From positions 62,001 to 126,000 of the forward strand of contig NZ_JAKMHX010000022.1 in NCBI RefSeq assembly GCF_022048975.1: a stretch of DNA of 64,000 nt, written 5' to 3'. Both the position numbers and the translations under genes were made by a program. This document shows, piece after piece, positions 10,530 through 19,833 of this stretch. Numbering within the stretch: position 1 is the stretch's first letter; each line of letters starts with the position of its first letter. Under the pieces are notes generated by a model. That model was not told where the DNA came from. It saw nothing but the letters and a program-made list of their open reading frames with translations, and searched no databases. The stretch comes from Sporosarcina cyprini. GTDB taxonomy: Bacteria > Bacillota > Bacilli > Bacillales_A > Planococcaceae.

Positions 10530-12977
10530 TTATTTTTCTGCAACAGCTTCTTTTTCAGTTTTCACAACAAAATTGCCATCTTCCACATCGACGAGCACTT
10601 TTCCGCCTGTAAGCACCGTACCTTTAAGAAGTTCTTCAGACAACTTATCTTCTACATGTTTTTGAAGCGCACGGCGCAATGGACGAGCCCCGTAATCAGG
10701 GTCATATCCTTCTTCCGCGATTTTCAGTTTCGCTTCGTCCGACAAGACAAGTTCAATGTCCTGCTCAGCAAGGCGTTTTGTCAATTCATTCGACATCAGT
10801 GTAATAATCTCTTTTAGATGCTCTTTTTCAAGTGAATGGAAGACAATCATCTCATCCACACGGTTCAAGAATTCAGGACGGAATGCTTTTTTCAACTCTT
10901 CTAGCATTTTCCCTTTCATATCTTCGTAATCCCGTTCGCCGTCTTGAAGATTGAATCCGACATAACGGTTCTTCTTCAATGCTTCCGCTCCGACGTTCGA
11001 TGTCATAATGACAACCGTATTGCGGAAGTCGACTGTACGGCCCTTTGAATCCGTAAGCCTTCCATCCTCCAAAACTTGCAGGAGAATATTAAAGACATCA
11101 GGATGCGCCTTCTCGATTTCATCAAGCAGGACAACGGAGTATGGTTTGCGGCGCACTTTCTCTGTCAATTGTCCGCCTTCATCATAGCCGACATAGCCAG
11201 GAGGTGAACCGACGAGTCGGGATGTCGCATGCTTTTCCATGTACTCGGACATGTCAATCCGGATCATCGCATCTTCGTCACCAAACATCGCTTCCGCCAG
11301 CGCACGGGCCAGTTCTGTCTTCCCGACCCCTGTAGGGCCAAGGAAAATGAATGAACCGATCGGGCGCTTCGGATCTTTCAATCCGGCACGCGCACGTCGA
11401 ATTGCCCGGGAAATGGCGGTTACCGCTTCTTTCTGGCCAATGACGCGCTCATGAAGCAATTCTTCCATGTTCAATAATTTCGCTGTCTCTGTTTCTGCGA
11501 TTTTAGCTACCGGCACGCCAGTCCACATCGCAACGACTTCCGCTATATCATTAACCGTTACTTCTGATTCTTTTTGGCCTTGTTTTTCTTTCCAAGCCGC
11601 CTTCGTTTTTTCGAGCTCTTCCTTCATCTTCTGTTCCTTGTCTCGGAAGGATGCGGCCTTTTCGAATTCCTGGCTTTGAACTGCCGCGTTCTTCTCATGG
11701 CGGATTGCTTCCAGCTTCGCTTCCAACTCTTTTAAGTTAGGAGGCGTTGTATAAGAACGAAGGCGAACCTTTGAACCCGCTTCGTCGATTAAATCAATCG
11801 CTTTGTCAGGAAGGAAACGGTCCGAAATATAGCGATCTGACATTTTCGCTGCCGCTTCGATCGCCTCATCCGTAATCTTTACCCGGTGATGCGCTTCATA
11901 CCGGTCTCTAAGCCCACGAATAATCTGAATGGACTCTTCGACTGTCGGCTCATCGACTTGAATCGGTTGGAAACGGCGCTCAAGCGCAGCATCTTTCTCA
12001 ATATATTTACGGTATTCATCAAGTGTCGTTGCACCGATGCATTGAAGCTCCCCGCGGGCCAAAGATGGCTTCAGAATGTTAGAGGCATCGATCGCCCCTT
12101 CTGCTCCACCGGCTCCGATCAACGTATGCAATTCATCGATGAATAAAATGATATTTCCGGCTTGACGGATTTCCTCCATCACTTTTTTCATGCGGTCTTC
12201 AAATTCACCACGGTATTTTGTACCCGCGACGACTGTTCCCATATCGAGTGTCATAACCCGTTTATCACGAAGGATTTCAGGTACTTCATTGTTGACGATC
12301 TGCTGGGCAAGACCTTCAGCAATCGCCGTCTTCCCGACACCCGGCTCCCCAATCAGTACCGGATTGTTTTTCGTACGGCGTGCAAGCACTTCAATGACAC
12401 GTGTAATTTCCTTGCTCCGTCCGATGACAGGGTCCAAAGATCCTTCACGGGCGATTTCAGTCAAATCACGGGCCAGACTATCCAATGTCGGCGTAGAGGC
12501 CGAAGAGGACGGCCCTTGAGTTCCTACTGAGCTGTCATTGTTTCCTAGCAATTGAAGCACCTGCTGCCGTGCACGGTTCAGGCTGACGCCTGCGTTGTTC
12601 AGCACGCGGGCTGCGACGCCTTCACCTTCCCGAATAAGCGCAAGCAGAATATGCTCAGTTCCAATGTAAGAATGGCCGAGTTTCCGAGATTCATCTACAG
12701 AAAGCTCGATCACTTTTTTCGCTCTTGGTGTGTAATGCACGATCGGGCCGACATCCTTATTGCCTGTTCCAACGAGGCTTTCAACGCCTTTTTCGATCGT
12801 TTCGAAGCTGACATCGATGGCTTCAAGCGCTTTAGCCGCAATGCCTCCGCCTTCACGGATCAAACCTAATAAGATGTGTTCTGTGCCGATGGATTCATGT
12901 TTCATCCGAATTGCTTCTTCTTGAGCCAGTTGCAATACTTTTTGGGCCCTCTGCGTAAGACGATTATTAAACATCAT
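10530..12977 (-). CDS. clpC: Class III stress ATPase ClpC (HSP100)
   Basis: About 815 aa. Two N-terminal Clp repeats ([15 protein letters not shown] and [19 protein letters not shown]), first AAA+ domain with [14 protein letters not shown] near 210, a UVR/M-domain near 420-470, and second AAA+ domain with [14 protein letters not shown] near 550. ClpC unfolds substrates for ClpP and uses McsB phospho-arginine tags. I prefer the start at 12977, which aligns with the B. subtilis MMF start; ATG at 12983 is closer to AAGGAG. A second CtsR-controlled promoter lies just upstream. Confidence 0.97.
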   Translation of the reverse strand: MMFNNRLTQRAQKVLQLAQEEAIRMKHESIGTEHILLGLIREGGGIAAKALEAIDVSFETIEKGVESLVGTGNKDVGPIVHYTPRAKKVIELSVDESRKLGHSYIGTEHILLALIREGEGVAARVLNNAGVSLNRARQQVLQLLGNNDSSVGTQGPSSSASTPTLDSLARDLTEIAREGSLDPVIGRSKEITRVIEVLARRTKNNPVLIGEPGVGKTAIAEGLAQQIVNNEVPEILRDKRVMTLDMGTVVAGTKYRGEFEDRMKKVMEEIRQAGNIILFIDELHTLIGAGGAEGAIDASNILKPSLARGELQCIGATTLDEYRKYIEKDAALERRFQPIQVDEPTVEESIQIIRGLRDRYEAHHRVKITDEAIEAAAKMSDRYISDRFLPDKAIDLIDEAGSKVRLRSYTTPPNLKELEAKLEAIRHEKNAAVQSQEFEKAASFRDKEQKMKEELEKTKAAWKEKQGQKESEVTVNDIAEVVAMWTGVPVAKIAETETAKLLNMEELLHERVIGQKEAVTAISRAIRRARAGLKDPKRPIGSFIFLGPTGVGKTELARALAEAMFGDEDAMIRIDMSEYMEKHATSRLVGSPPGYVGYDEGGQLTEKVRRKPYSVVLLDEIEKAHPDVFNILLQVLEDGRLTDSKGRTVDFRNTVVIMTSNVGAEALKKNRYVGFNLQDGERDYEDMKGKMLEELKKAFRPEFLNRVDEMIVFHSLEKEHLKEIITLMSNELTKRLAEQDIELVLSDEAKLKIAEEGYDPDYGARPLRRALQKHVEDKLSEELLKGTVLTGGKVLVDVEDGNFVVKTEKEAVAEK

Positions 12978-13072
12978 ATCCATTCCACTCCTTCTATACG
13001 AATATCAACTTTTCCCCGCTTTACTAGCGCAGAAGAGGGATTTCAATTCATCAAAAATCTAGCCTGTTTGAC

Positions 13073-13125
13073 TTTGACTATCTTTGACTTAATTATACAA
13101 GATGGAAAGCATGTGTGCAAAACAG
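13073..13125 (-). promoter_or_regulatory. Internal CtsR-controlled promoter of clpC
   Basis: On the minus strand TTGCAC, a 17-bp spacer and TATAAT are followed directly by AGTCAAAGATAGTCAAA (13073-13089), a CtsR heptad direct repeat, with a third partial heptad after it. It lies inside the 146-bp mcsB-clpC gap. The 28 bp of -10 region and operator are the same as upstream of ctsR (15301-15328). Confidence 0.88.
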
Positions 13126-13129
13126 ATGC

Positions 13130-14215
13130 TCATTCTCCAGATTCTTCTTCCGTTAACCTTTTATTGCCCACTTCAAGCCTTTCCCGGAACAATTTCGCCC
13201 GAAAAATATCCCGTTCTTCAGCCGTTAATTCTGTTCCCGCATATTGCTGGAGGAACCCCGGCTGCATAAAAATCATCAGCTCATTCAAGATTGTCATATC
13301 GATATCCTGAATGATGTCCATATCAATCCCCAGACGGACATCCGACAAGCAGCGTGCTGCTTCTTCTGACGGCAGAAGGCGGGCAAAGGTGATGGTGCCA
13401 AGAGAGCGGAACAATCTGTTTTCAAGAGCAATTCGGGATTTGGACATGAGAAGCTCACGAGACCTGCGTTCATGTGCAATTAGACGTAATGTAATATTCT
13501 TCAACTCGGATAAAATCTCCTTCTCGGTTTTGCCGAGGGTCGTCTGGTTGGAGACTTGATAAATATTTCCGAGCGCCTCACTGCCTTCTCCATAACTTCC
13601 ACGGACTACAAATCCAAGTCGCGAGATTGCCGGGATGATGCGATTAATTTGCTTAGTCATCGTCAATGTCGGCAAGTGCATCATGACAGACGCACGCATT
13701 CCCGTCCCCGTATTGGATGGGCAGCTAGTCAAATAGCCAAATTGTTCATCAAAAGCATAAGGAAGTTTCTTCTCTAAAAAATCATCCACCAGATCCGCCT
13801 TTTCATAAGCGTTTTCCAGTTGGAATCCGGGATAAATGCATTGGATCCTAATATGATCTTCTTCGTTCACCATAATGCTGAGCGTCTCGTCCTTAGATAG
13901 AACGACCGCCCCATGTCTTTCCGGATCGGTCAATTGTGGACTGATTAAATGCTTTTCCACTAACACTTGCCTTTCAAGAAGTGGCAATTCAGAGACCTTC
14001 ATATAGGAATACCCATTTTCTTCTGAGTTAAGCAGCGACTCTGTAATTAGATGATCCACATCTTTCGCTTCCTCGGCTGAAAATGCGATCGGGAACCTTC
14101 TGCCTCTTAAATTTCGTGCGAGGCGTATTCGGGTCGACATGACAATATCGGAATGTTCACCATGGGAAGACATCCAGCCCGTCACTGAATTTTTCATGAA
14201 GTTATCAATTGACAT
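13130..14215 (-). CDS. mcsB: Protein-arginine kinase McsB
   Basis: 361 aa, ATP:guanido phosphotransferase fold like arginine kinases: STRIRLARNLRGRRFP near the N-terminus, SCPSNTGTGMRASVMMHLP near residue 170 holding the reactive-Cys loop, and RGSYGEGSEALGN. It phosphorylates arginines of CtsR and damaged proteins and delivers them to ClpCP. The start ATG follows GGAGGAGG, which is inside the mcsA 3' end; the genes overlap by 11 bp. Confidence 0.96.
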   Translation of the reverse strand: MSIDNFMKNSVTGWMSSHGEHSDIVMSTRIRLARNLRGRRFPIAFSAEEAKDVDHLITESLLNSEENGYSYMKVSELPLLERQVLVEKHLISPQLTDPERHGAVVLSKDETLSIMVNEEDHIRIQCIYPGFQLENAYEKADLVDDFLEKKLPYAFDEQFGYLTSCPSNTGTGMRASVMMHLPTLTMTKQINRIIPAISRLGFVVRGSYGEGSEALGNIYQVSNQTTLGKTEKEILSELKNITLRLIAHERRSRELLMSKSRIALENRLFRSLGTITFARLLPSEEAARCLSDVRLGIDMDIIQDIDMTILNELMIFMQPGFLQQYAGTELTAEERDIFRAKLFRERLEVGNKRLTEEESGE

Positions 14216-14759
14216 GGGCGTCACCTCCTCCGTCCGTCATCAGCCGTTTCAATTCGTTCGCTTCATCACGCAAAGAAGCAGCCTCTTCAAACCGTTCTTC
14301 TTCGATGGCCTCTTGCATTTTCAGCCGGATTTCCTCAATCCGTTTTTTCACAGCGAATAATTCATTAAAAGAGACAGGGATTTTACCAGTGTGACTGGAG
14401 TGCCCATTATGCAGCTTGCCAAATAAGCGAGGCAGGCGTTCTCTGAACGTGTCGTAGCAAGTGGAGCAGCCGAATTTCCCAATGTCCAGAAACTTTCTGA
14501 ACGTCAAGCCGCAATCCGGACACTCGGGACCTTCCGCCAACGGCTCTTTCGCCTGCTGTTGAGACTGGAATGGCTCTGAACTGCCAAGCCAATTGGAAAG
14601 GAATTGCTGGATGGAAAGGGGCTCTTGGTTTGGATCGAAATGAAACATTTTGGATTGGAAAGCACATCTTTCACACATATGACGCTCAGAAGATCCTTGC
14701 ATCGTTTCCTGTGTGAAGATGACAGAAGCCGGCCTTTCGTTGCAAATTTCACATAACAT
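14205..14759 (-). CDS. mcsA: McsA, zinc-finger activator of McsB
   Basis: 184 aa. Four CxxC-type pairs are visible: CEICNERP, CERCAFQS, CPDCGLTF and CSTCYDTF, typical of McsA zinc binding. A C-terminal UVR-like coiled coil (MQEAIEEERFEEAASLRDEANELKRL) resembles the ClpC M-domain. McsA activates McsB and links it to ClpC. ATG start behind GAGGTGG; second gene of the ctsR operon. Confidence 0.95.
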   Translation of the reverse strand: MLCEICNERPASVIFTQETMQGSSERHMCERCAFQSKMFHFDPNQEPLSIQQFLSNWLGSSEPFQSQQQAKEPLAEGPECPDCGLTFRKFLDIGKFGCSTCYDTFRERLPRLFGKLHNGHSSHTGKIPVSFNELFAVKKRIEEIRLKMQEAIEEERFEEAASLRDEANELKRLMTDGGGDAHVN

Positions 14760-14784
14760 CGTTTGCCACCTCTTCTTCTATAGT

Positions 14785-15261
14785 TCACTGGTTTTTATTA
14801 TGTTCGTAAATTAGTGTCACAAGCATCGCCTGCAATATCCTCCCTCGGATAATATCTCGTTCCGGAAGCGGATAATGGAGTGTCGTCCGGTCTACTGCAG
14901 CCAAAATGATTCTCGCTTCGCGCTCAGAAATAACTTTTTCTTGCAACAGACGATAGATGACATCTTCAGCCATTGTGTAGGTAGCCCCATCTTGAAGTCC
15001 TCTTAAAATATGCTCAATCAATTCTTTATGCGAATTGGTTTTCACACGGTAGATGCGTATATAGCCGCCTCCGCCCCTCTTTGATTCGACTGCATATCCC
15101 CGTTCCACTGTAAATCGTGTATTGATCACATAATTGATTTGGGAAGGAACGCATTGAAATTTTTCTGCAATTTCACTCCGTTTAATTTCAATGACACCGT
15201 TCTCTCCCTTTTCAATAATCTTTTTTAAATATCCTTCAATTACATCTGAAATATTCCGCAT
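14785..15261 (-). CDS. ctsR: Class III heat-shock repressor CtsR
   Basis: 158 aa, usual length. The N-terminal winged helix (ISDVIEGYLKKII, SEIAEKFQCVPSQINYVINT) and glycine-rich wing tip RGGGGYIRI, the CtsR heat sensor, are intact. It represses clp genes through heptad repeats and is inactivated on heat or by McsAB. First gene of the operon behind AAGGAG. Operators are present both in front of it and in front of clpC. Confidence 0.97.
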   Translation of the reverse strand: MRNISDVIEGYLKKIIEKGENGVIEIKRSEIAEKFQCVPSQINYVINTRFTVERGYAVESKRGGGGYIRIYRVKTNSHKELIEHILRGLQDGATYTMAEDVIYRLLQEKVISEREARIILAAVDRTTLHYPLPERDIIRGRILQAMLVTLIYEHNKNQ

Positions 15262-15300
15262 GTGTTTTCACTCCTTCCGTTGCGAAGTGATAAGCCATTG

Positions 15301-15347
15301 ACTTTGACTATCTTTGACTTAATTATACACGATGAGACGTTGATTTC
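15301..15347 (-). promoter_or_regulatory. ctsR operon promoter with CtsR operator
   Basis: The minus strand reads TTGTGA, an 18-bp spacer, TATAAT, then AGTCAAAGATAGTCAAA (15303-15319). This is the autoregulated class III heat-shock promoter. The operator and -10 region are identical to the copy in front of clpC at 13073. Confidence 0.88.
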
Positions 15348-15540
15348 ACAATTGATTTGCAGTCAAAAAAGAAGGTTTAGATTTGGTTGAAACGGGTAAT
15401 TAAGAGGTTGAGGATTTTTTTCTGACCTCTTTTTTCCTCTACCTTATGGGCTTCAGCTGTTATATATGCTATACACAACCTGAACCCATCCCCAAACAAA
15501 AAGCTCCTGGTACGACAACTACTATGGAGGAGATCTACAA

Positions 15541-16119
15541 GTGAATTGGTACGAAAAGCTAAGTGAATATTTCCCGATTGAAGAGATGAAGTCAAAGGAA
15601 CATATGGAGGCACTGTTAAACGATAAGAAGAATATCTATCGTAAAGAAGAAGGGCCGCATCATGTATTGATGTTCGTGGAGACAGAATCATTCATCTTCA
15701 TCGATTACCTATTCGTCTCGGCGCAGTCAAGAGGCGCGGGAATCGGCCGGAAACTGCTGGATTCTTTGAAACAGAAAGGAAAACCGATCATTCTGGAAGT
15801 GGAGCCCGTGGATTACGAAGATACCGATACGGAAAAACGGCTAAAGTTTTACGCCCGGGAAAACTTTCATCACGCACGCCGGATCGGCTACAGCAGACGT
15901 TCGTTAGCTACAGGGGAGCAAAATGATATGGAAATCTTATTTTGGTCTCCAGACGACGCAGATGAGGAAAGTGTCTACGAAGCGATGAAAATGACTTACG
16001 AAGATATCCATACGTACAAGGATGAAACATTTTATGGAGAACCATACGACCCGGCTGAAAAAGTGCTTGTTTTTTCAACAGAAAAGAAGAAGTGCATTTT
16101 AGAACCGTATTTAGCTTGA
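15541..16119 (+). CDS. GNAT-family N-acetyltransferase
   Basis: 192 aa. The acetyl-CoA loop is AQSRGAGIGRKLLDSL (residues 60-75), with a preceding strand FIDYLFVSAQ and KFYARENFHHAR as the usual late motif. The substrate is unknown. GTG start behind GGAGGAGA. It is the first plus-strand gene after the ctsR block, divergent from ctsR across 279 bp. Confidence 0.8.
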   Translation: MNWYEKLSEYFPIEEMKSKEHMEALLNDKKNIYRKEEGPHHVLMFVETESFIFIDYLFVSAQSRGAGIGRKLLDSLKQKGKPIILEVEPVDYEDTDTEKRLKFYARENFHHARRIGYSRRSLATGEQNDMEILFWSPDDADEESVYEAMKMTYEDIHTYKDETFYGEPYDPAEKVLVFSTEKKKCILEPYLA

Positions 16120-16220
16120 TTGCAGGATGCATGATTTCTAACAGGTTCATCATGCACAGTACATTTGCAATAAAAACTCAAGTTTTATAAAACATGAGGC
16201 CTTGCCGCCTCTTTCCAATA

Positions 16221-16260
16221 AGGAGAACAGCCCGCAAGAATAGGGTTGTTCTCCTATTTT
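16221..16260 (+). terminator. Rho-independent terminator
   Basis: AGGAGAACAGCCC and GGGTTGTTCTCCT form a 13-bp stem with one G-U pair, followed by ATTTTAG. It ends the GNAT transcript about 100 bp after its stop. Confidence 0.7.
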
Positions 16261-16333
16261 AGTACGATTGCTCACCTATCTTGCATGAAACTATAATGGG
16301 GATATGACGTACATAGGGAAAGGAGATGATAAT

Positions 16334-17026
16334 TTGGAGAACAAGGGGGTTCCTAAGCGCGGCCAGCAACATGCATTGCCTGCTTGGAAAATACTGTATT
16401 ACTACGCAGTCATCGCCGGAATGTCCATCTTTGCCATTTTTATCTTCACTGTCTTTTGGGATGTCTTTCTCACGCAGGATTGGTTTCTAGCAATACTTTT
16501 CGGGGGCCTCTTCCTTTTCCTTTGCTGGATCATTATTATAATTCTCCGGGCTCCACGAACTGGCGGCGTAACAAAACTTGAACAAATCGACACGCCTACC
16601 GGCTATATAATTCATGCGGAAAATGAGTGGACAGGGGAAAAGGAAACCATTACATTCTACTGGCACCAAATTGAAGCGTCGCTAATCGGCATTTGGACCA
16701 ACCCCGGCTTCAAGGGACGGAAATATGATTATGTCGGGGCACGGCTCGTCTATCGTTACGACGAAGAGGGCGTAAAAAAATACGCGGACCACATCATTGT
16801 GTGTGAGAAGAAATTGGACGAATGGGTTAATAGGATTAGAAGACATGCCATCCCCTCCCGCGTGACCAACGCTAATATTTCAGCGGTCAAAAAAGAAGAG
16901 TTTGATGAAATGCTCAAGGAAGTCACTGCAGTTCCGATCAGCGAAATTCCATCCATTATCGATTGGTTTATGGAGCAGGAGGATTTTACACTTTGGTATC
17001 CATCTACAAGATTGCAGAAAAAGTAA
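16334..17026 (+). CDS. Unrecognised two-transmembrane protein
   Basis: About 230 aa from a TTG start with AAAGGAG upstream (the in-frame ATG at 16304 lacks a site). Two hydrophobic segments (about residues 25-45 and 50-72) are followed by a soluble domain of about 155 aa starting near EQIDTPTGYIIHAENEW. Such a layout resembles YcxB-type sensors, but I see no diagnostic motif. Flanked by terminators, so probably monocistronic. Confidence 0.65.
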   Translation: MENKGVPKRGQQHALPAWKILYYYAVIAGMSIFAIFIFTVFWDVFLTQDWFLAILFGGLFLFLCWIIIIILRAPRTGGVTKLEQIDTPTGYIIHAENEWTGEKETITFYWHQIEASLIGIWTNPGFKGRKYDYVGARLVYRYDEEGVKKYADHIIVCEKKLDEWVNRIRRHAIPSRVTNANISAVKKEEFDEMLKEVTAVPISEIPSIIDWFMEQEDFTLWYPSTRLQKK

Positions 17027-17047
17027 CCTCGCATCCACTAAAACAAA

Positions 17048-17092
17048 AAGGCAATCCACTTACCAGCTTTGCAGTAAGGATTGCCTTTTTTT
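17048..17092. terminator. Bidirectional terminator between the membrane-protein gene and bioB
   Basis: AAGGCAATCC pairs perfectly with GGATTGCCTT across a 20-nt loop. T runs follow on both strands (TTTTTTT on plus, TTTTTGTTT on minus), and it sits between convergent genes. Confidence 0.8.
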
Positions 17093-18096
17093 CATACGGT
17101 TGCAGGTGTTTTTTTCAATGGTTCCAAATCGACCTCAAACCCTAAATCTTCTAGCATTTGCCTGTCGCGGTCACTCTCCTGGCCCGCTGTAGTCAAGTAG
17201 TCGCCGATAAAGATCGAATTGGCCGGATACAGGCCAAAAGGCTGCAGTGAACGTAAATTAACTTCCCGGCCGCCTGAAATTCGGATTTCCTTTGTCGGGT
17301 TGATAAAACGGAACAGACTGAGCACTTTCAAGCAGTACCGCGGCGTCAATTCATTCGTTCCTTCAAGCGGAGTACCATCGACTGCATGCAGGAAATTGAC
17401 AGGAATCGAATCAGCGTCCAATGCATGCAAACTGCGCGCCATGTCGATAATATCCTCTTTCATCTCACGCATTCCGACGATGACTCCGGAGCATGGCGAA
17501 ATGCCGGCTTCCTTTGCAGATTCAACAGTATTCACCCGATCGTCGTATGTATGAGAGGTCGTGATGCTGCTGTGATGAGCCGCCGACGTATTAATGTTGT
17601 GATTGTACCGATCCACGCCCGCCTCTTTCAGGCGCTTCGCTTGCTCCGGCTTCAAAATACCGAGACAAGCGCAAACCGTCATGTCCGCATGCTTGCTTTT
17701 AATCTCCTTGACGGAATCAATTACGATTTCGAGTTCCCGATTCACAGGTCCCCGGCCGCTCGCCACGATGCAATAGGTCCCAGCATTGACGGAAGCTGCC
17801 CGCTCCGCCCCTGCCACTATCTCCTCTTGTTTCATCATCGCATACTTTTCAATTGGCGCCTTCGAGACGATCGACTGGGCACAATAACCGCAATTCTCTG
17901 GACACAAACCTGATTTGGTATTAATAATCATGTTCAGCTTTACTTTATTTCCATAGTAATGTTTACGGACTTTATAAGCCGCATGGAGCAACGGCAGTAA
18001 ATCATCGTCTGGACTTTCCAGGATGGCCATCGCTTCAGCATCCGTCAAGGTCTCCCCTTGCAACACCCGATCAGCCAATGCTTCGTAATTCATCAT
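17092..18096 (-). CDS. bioB: Biotin synthase
   Basis: 334 aa radical-SAM enzyme with the CxxxCxxC cluster CPENCGYC near residue 65, plus later ligands in YNHNINTS and ISGGREVNLR. It inserts sulfur into dethiobiotin. Its start overlaps the bioY stop by 4 bp. No other biotin genes (bioA, bioD, bioF, bioW) are in the window, so here bioB travels only with the transporter. Confidence 0.95.
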   Translation of the reverse strand: MMNYEALADRVLQGETLTDAEAMAILESPDDDLLPLLHAAYKVRKHYYGNKVKLNMIINTKSGLCPENCGYCAQSIVSKAPIEKYAMMKQEEIVAGAERAASVNAGTYCIVASGRGPVNRELEIVIDSVKEIKSKHADMTVCACLGILKPEQAKRLKEAGVDRYNHNINTSAAHHSSITTSHTYDDRVNTVESAKEAGISPCSGVIVGMREMKEDIIDMARSLHALDADSIPVNFLHAVDGTPLEGTNELTPRYCLKVLSLFRFINPTKEIRISGGREVNLRSLQPFGLYPANSIFIGDYLTTAGQESDRDRQMLEDLGFEVDLEPLKKTPATV

Positions 18097-18689
18097 CGCC
18101 CTCTCCTCACTTTCAATACTTTATACATCCTGTGGCCAAAGATCCCTGCTAGCACAGACAGAATAATATCTTTTGGCAGCGGCGGAATCATCCAGATCCA
18201 TGCCACTTTGTAAGTAAAAGCATCAGGCGCTGACGCCCAAAGTTTGTAAGCGAAATACATCCAATTGGTCCCAAGCAGATAATTAACGGTCATCGCGACT
18301 AGGCCGGCTATAATATAGCTGCGCAGGCTGCCGTTCTTTTCAACAATCTTCCCTGCGATATAGGCCACTAATATAAATGAAATAACAAAACCAAACAACG
18401 GGCTTAGAATTTGCCCAAAGCCTCCCGAGAATTTTGAGAATACAGGGGCTCCTGCCAATCCGACAGCCATATATACAGCCATAGCCGTAGCGCCAAGCCG
18501 GCTTCCAAGAATCAATCCTGCCAAAATAGAAAAGAACGTCTGCAAGGTAATCGGTACCCCGCCGATCATAAGAAACGGAACAAATGTAGTGATATTAGCC
18601 CCGATCATCATCAGAGCCGCAAACATGGCGCAATACACCAGACTCAAGGCACTCATTCCACTATTCTGTTTTGCTGATACCGTCGCCAT
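18093..18689 (-). CDS. bioY: Biotin transporter S-component BioY
   Basis: 198 aa, six hydrophobic segments, with family motifs FVPFLMIGGVPITLQTF and GLAGAPVFSKFSGG. BioY captures biotin alone or with an ECF module. ATG at 18687-18689 follows GAGGTG; an upstream in-frame start adds three residues. First gene of a BirA-controlled bioY-bioB operon. Confidence 0.93.
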   Translation of the reverse strand: MATVSAKQNSGMSALSLVYCAMFAALMMIGANITTFVPFLMIGGVPITLQTFFSILAGLILGSRLGATAMAVYMAVGLAGAPVFSKFSGGFGQILSPLFGFVISFILVAYIAGKIVEKNGSLRSYIIAGLVAMTVNYLLGTNWMYFAYKLWASAPDAFTYKVAWIWMIPPLPKDIILSVLAGIFGHRMYKVLKVRRGR

Positions 18690-18725
18690 CCAACACACCT
18701 CATTTAACTAATTATCTGTAGTAAT

Positions 18726-18778
18726 AGAATATAAGTTCATAAAATATGTGTCAACTACATTTTCATTTATGGTTAACT
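18726..18778 (-). promoter_or_regulatory. bioY-bioB promoter with BirA operator
   Basis: Minus-strand TTGACA (18749-18754), 17-bp spacer and TATTCT (18726-18731). The imperfect palindrome GTTAACC-N15-GTTGACA (18749-18777) matches the BirA box arms TTAACC and GGTTnACA, and the -35 hexamer lies inside the second arm. Biotin-loaded BirA should therefore block polymerase directly. Confidence 0.82.
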
Positions 18779-18939
18779 CATTATATATTATTTACACATT
18801 GCCATGGTTCTAGAAGCAGACGATAGATAGCTATGCCCTTTTCTTTCTGTCCTGAGGGGACGGGGTTTGTTATATGATTGAATTTACTATTTTGGATGGG
18901 CAGATGGGATGGAATGGAATGGGTTTACCTGTGTAGGTG

Positions 18940-19220
18940 GGTATGCGCGGGTATGCGCGGGTAGCACCGGTATGCGCGGATGCGGCATCGGTATGCGCGG
19001 GTACGGCAGCGGTATGCGCGGGTACGACATCGGTATGCGTGGGTATGGCATCGGTATGCGCGGGTGCGGCACCGGTATGCGCGGGTACGGCATCGGTATG
19101 CGCGGGTACGACATCGGTATGCGTGGGTATGGCATCGGTATGCGCGGGTGCGGCACCGGTATGCGCGGGTACGGCATCGGTATGCGCGGGTACGGCACGG
19201 GTATGCGCGCGTGCAGCATC
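18940..19220 (+). repeat. 21-bp tandem array with an 84-bp higher-order repeat
   Basis: Twelve exact 21-bp units (18969-19220) follow two shorter copies. Each begins GGTATGCGCGGG (or GCGTGGG) and ends in a 9-bp variable part: TACGGCATC, TACGACATC, TATGGCATC or TGCGGCACC. The block 18990-19073 recurs at 19074-19157 with one mismatch, so four-unit blocks have been duplicated. Most variants are transitions. The unit contains no stop codon, which leaves several frames open by chance. The array lies between the bioY promoter and a small minus-strand gene. Function unknown. Confidence 0.93.
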
Positions 19221-19263
19221 TCGAGGCGAGATCAACAGATCTAGTGGAAATCCTTCTGCAAAA

Positions 19264-19292
19264 TAAAAAAACCGACAGCCCTCTGCTGCCGA
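19264..19292 (-). terminator. Terminator of the small membrane protein gene
   Basis: On the minus strand CGGCAG, a short loop and CTGTCGG are followed by TTTTTTTATTTT, just after the stop at 19301. Confidence 0.8.
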
Positions 19293-19300
19293 TTTTCCAT

Positions 19301-19486
19301 TTATCTATGTTTGTCTTCACTCTTCGGGAATAGGAAATATGCAATGATCCCACTGAAGACAGCGGCTCCGATTGTAATCCACACACGGGATGTTTCGGGC
19401 ACTTCTTGAAAGTTCTTCGTTAACATATACCAAGCGATCCAGCCGACAATGAGCCCGATCGGAACGGAATATTTAAAAATTCTCAA
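19301..19486 (-). CDS. Small membrane protein, function unknown
   Basis: 61 aa from TTG (AGAAGG 8 bp upstream); a GTG three codons earlier touches the ribosome site. Two membrane segments (IGLIVGWIAWYML and VWITIGAAVFSGIIAYFLF) flank a short loop, and the tail is charged. I do not recognise the family. It is followed by its own terminator. Confidence 0.65.
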   Translation of the reverse strand: MRIFKYSVPIGLIVGWIAWYMLTKNFQEVPETSRVWITIGAAVFSGIIAYFLFPKSEDKHR

Positions 19487-19564
19487 GTGATTCACCTTCT
19501 GCCATTTATGTACTATGAATAGTGTAGCACAGTCGCCTGTTCATGCCCAACCCATGAAGAGGGC

Positions 19565-19593
19565 TTGACGGTTTCGAGAATAAGCGTTATGAT
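19565..19593 (+). promoter_or_regulatory. Promoter of the methionine (S-box) operon
   Basis: TTGACG (19565-19570), a 17-bp spacer and TATGAT (19588-19593), about 35 bp upstream of the SAM riboswitch. Confidence 0.75.
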
Positions 19594-19627
19594 GTTTGAA
19601 ATTATTCAAAAAACTATATATGAATCT

Positions 19628-19786
19628 ATTCTTATCAAGAGAAGCTGAGGGACTGGCCCGTCGAAGCTTCAGCAACCAGCCATTTTTGGTCAGGTGCTAA
19701 TTCCAGCAGGCAACTAGCCTGAAAGATGAGAAGGAGTGAATTGCGATATATTCAAAGCCTTCTTTTCGAGAAGGCTTTTTTATTTT
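19628..19786 (+). promoter_or_regulatory. SAM-I (S-box) riboswitch with terminator
   Basis: The aptamer core is CTTATCAAGAGAAGCTGAGG, GGACTGGCCCG, AAGCTTCAGCAACC, GGTGCTAATTCCAGCAG and GATGAGAAG. The expression platform is AAGCCTTCT/AGAAGGCTT with TTTTTATTTTT (19755-19786). SAM binding should terminate transcription of the yitJ-metH operon. Confidence 0.96.
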
Positions 19787-19833
19787 TCTGATTACATCAA
19801 ACGTACATACACGACGAGAAGGGACGAGATGAG

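Noticed and set aside
15402..15436. Plus-strand hairpin AAGAGGT/ACCTCTT with a T run
   Set aside because: The loop is long, the stem is short, and no gene lies upstream on that strand. Kept only as a note.
18870..19386. Long ORFs of 110-150 aa on both strands across the 18.9 kb array
   Set aside because: The 21-bp unit lacks stop codons, so all frames open at once. None has a ribosome site or a sensible product.
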